A DNA stretch of 64,000 bases from an uncultured Ruminococcus sp. (GTDB lineage: Bacteria > Bacillota > Clostridia > Oscillospirales > Ruminococcaceae): assembly GCA_902762785.1 (NCBI GenBank), contig CACWPL010000013.1, positions 1 to 64,000 of the forward strand, written 5' to 3'. The translations under genes were made by a program, and so were the position numbers. Positions 62,872 through 64,000 of the stretch are shown piece by piece. The first letter of the stretch is position 1; each line of letters begins with the position of its first letter. The notes under the pieces are model-generated. The model ran no database searches. It was given only the letters and a program-made list of their open reading frames with translations, and had not been told where the DNA came from.

Positions 62872-62962
62872 CTTTGTTCCTCTTTTCTTGCACGACACGG
62901 CATCGGTGCCGGTCTGTTTCCAGGTGGATCCTAGGCACAGGATATGCCTGTCCACATTATTT

Positions 62963-62991
62963 ATCATACAATATTTTAGCAAAGATCGCAA
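62963..62991 (-). promoter_or_regulatory. Promoter of the lipoprotein gene
   Basis: On the minus strand TTGCGA (62986-62991) and TATGAT (62963-62968) are 17 bases apart. Confidence 0.8.
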
Positions 62992-63093
62992 GATAAAAAC
63001 TGCCTAAACTTTGTGAAACGCGGCCTCTCATTCCTGTCATTTTAAACAACGAACTATTGCATTTTTGACCATGATCGCCCGTTTCTATGCGCA

Positions 63094-64000
63094 TCACTGC
63101 TCTAGCTCGATCAGCTCCTCGAAGCACGCCTCGGAGCGTTCGCGGGCGGCACCGAGCGCCTCGCAGACCGCTTGCATCTTCTGGTGATCCGACGTCACGG
63201 CCGGGTCGGAGAGCTGGGCCTCGAGCTCGGCGATGGTGCCCTCGAGCGTCTCGATCTCCTGCTCGAGCTCGCGCATCCGATTCCGGCGGTCGGCATCGGC
63301 GCGGCGCTGTGCCTTGGAGCGATGGGACGTGGCGGCCTTCTCCGCACGCTCCTTCGCGAGCTGTGCCTCCTGCGCGGCGGCGACGGCTGCGGCCTTCTCG
63401 GCGGCGCGCACCTCGAGGTACTTCTCGAAGCCGTAAGGGTGGAGCACCGCCCCGTTCGGCGTCAGCTCGAGGAGCCGGGTGGCGAGTCGCTTGAGGAAGT
63501 AGCGGTCGTGGGAGACGAAGAGCATCGTCCCGGTGTAGTCGAAGAGCGCGTCCTCGAGGACCTCCTTCATGGGGAGGTCGAGGTGGTTGGTCGGCTCGTC
63601 GAGGAGGAGGACATTGGCGTTCTCGAGCATGAGGAGCGCGAAGCACACGCGCGCCCGCTCGCCGCCGCTGAGGGCGCTGATGCGCTTGAACACGTCCTCG
63701 CCGGTGATGCGGACCTGCCCAAGGATGCTGCGGATCTCGCCGTCGAGCATGGCGGGGAATCGGTCGTGGAGCTCGTCGATGACGGTATTGTTCGGGTCGA
63801 GGTCGGCGCTCTCCTGGTCGAAGTAGCCGATGCGCGTGTTCTTCGCCCAGCGGATGGTGCCGCCGTGCGGGAGCGTACCGAGGATCTCCTTGAGGAGGGT
63901 CGATTTGCCGATGCCGTTGACACCGATGATGCCGACCTTCTCGCCGCGCCGCACCTCGAGCGAGACGGCGTCGAGGAGGGTCCTGCGCCCCGCGCCCTCA
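63094..64000 (-). CDS. ABC-F family ATPase (partial, N-terminus off the right edge)
   Basis: The frame runs to the right edge, giving about 300 C-terminal residues. They include the second ABC domain (Walker A GVNGIGKST, signature LSGGERARVCFALL, Walker B VLLLDEPTNHLD, switch His in FVSHDRYFL) and a C-terminal coiled coil (about the last 80 residues). The PTNHLD form and the absence of membrane segments mark ABC-F proteins, which act on ribosomes; resistance or translation-factor subtypes cannot be separated from this part. Confidence 0.93.
   Translation of the reverse strand, partial: EGAGRRTLLDAVSLEVRRGEKVGIIGVNGIGKSTLLKEILGTLPHGGTIRWAKNTRIGYFDQESADLDPNNTVIDELHDRFPAMLDGEIRSILGQVRITGEDVFKRISALSGGERARVCFALLMLENANVLLLDEPTNHLDLPMKEVLEDALFDYTGTMLFVSHDRYFLKRLATRLLELTPNGAVLHPYGFEKYLEVRAAEKAAAVAAAQEAQLAKERAEKAATSHRSKAQRRADADRRNRMRELEQEIETLEGTIAELEAQLSDPAVTSDHQKMQAVCEALGAARERSEACFEELIELEQ

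Overview
The window is a GC-rich stretch of a Gram-positive anaerobe with strong, near-consensus sigma-A promoters (TTGACA, 17 bp, TATAAT) in AT-richer intergenic spots. A secreted GH9 cellulase ending in a dockerin, a second secreted dockerin protein, a SCIFF peptide with its radical SAM maturase, NfnAB and a ferredoxin-thioredoxin reductase domain together point to a cellulosome-forming member of the Ruminococcaceae/Oscillospiraceae (Ruminococcus-like). The species cannot be told from the sequence alone.

Layout. 1-10 kb: rpsL-rpsG (minus, rpsG cut by the left edge) diverge from rpoB-rpoC (plus), with a strong terminator after rpoC. 10-20 kb: a GH25 muramidase and a DUF3810 membrane protein, the GH9-dockerin cellulase, lrgAB, a DEDDh exonuclease, a SecD-head-like lipoprotein and a topoisomerase IV A subunit. 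20-26 kb: a minus-strand operon of an HSP90/HtpG-like ATPase, two paralogous helical-repeat proteins and two small membrane proteins. 26-39 kb: a solute-binding/von Willebrand A protein with a CDF transporter; a small HTH/flavodoxin/PNPOx/DUF6472 operon; DUF421-DUF4363; the dockerin protein; a beta-helix lipoprotein; DUF2752, YccF, tgt and mntP. 39-44 kb: a minus-strand group with dCMP deaminase, trmB, a GH59-like (galactocerebrosidase-type) enzyme and an EEP-fold hydrolase, plus a Cys-cluster/coiled-coil protein.

44-55 kb is a signalling region: a sugar-binding lipoprotein with a degenerate GGDEF protein, then an LRR protein, a zinc-ribbon protein kinase, a TerY-like vWA protein, a PP2C phosphatase, an intact GGDEF protein and a 705-residue protein with a cytidine-deaminase-like N-terminus. 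The kinase, vWA and phosphatase genes are the TerY-P triad described for tellurite-type stress systems. The flanking c-di-GMP, LRR and deaminase-like genes make this, with the HSP90/helical-repeat operon, the best candidate for an uncharacterised system here.

55-64 kb: an ACT protein, the SCIFF locus (scfA-scfB) interrupted by an orphan DNA methyltransferase relative to its usual TIGR04086/yajC neighbours, nfnAB, a thioredoxin/ferredoxin-thioredoxin-reductase pair, a lipoprotein and the 3' part of an ABC-F ATPase cut by the right edge. No rRNA, tRNA, CRISPR array, insertion sequence or prophage was recognised.
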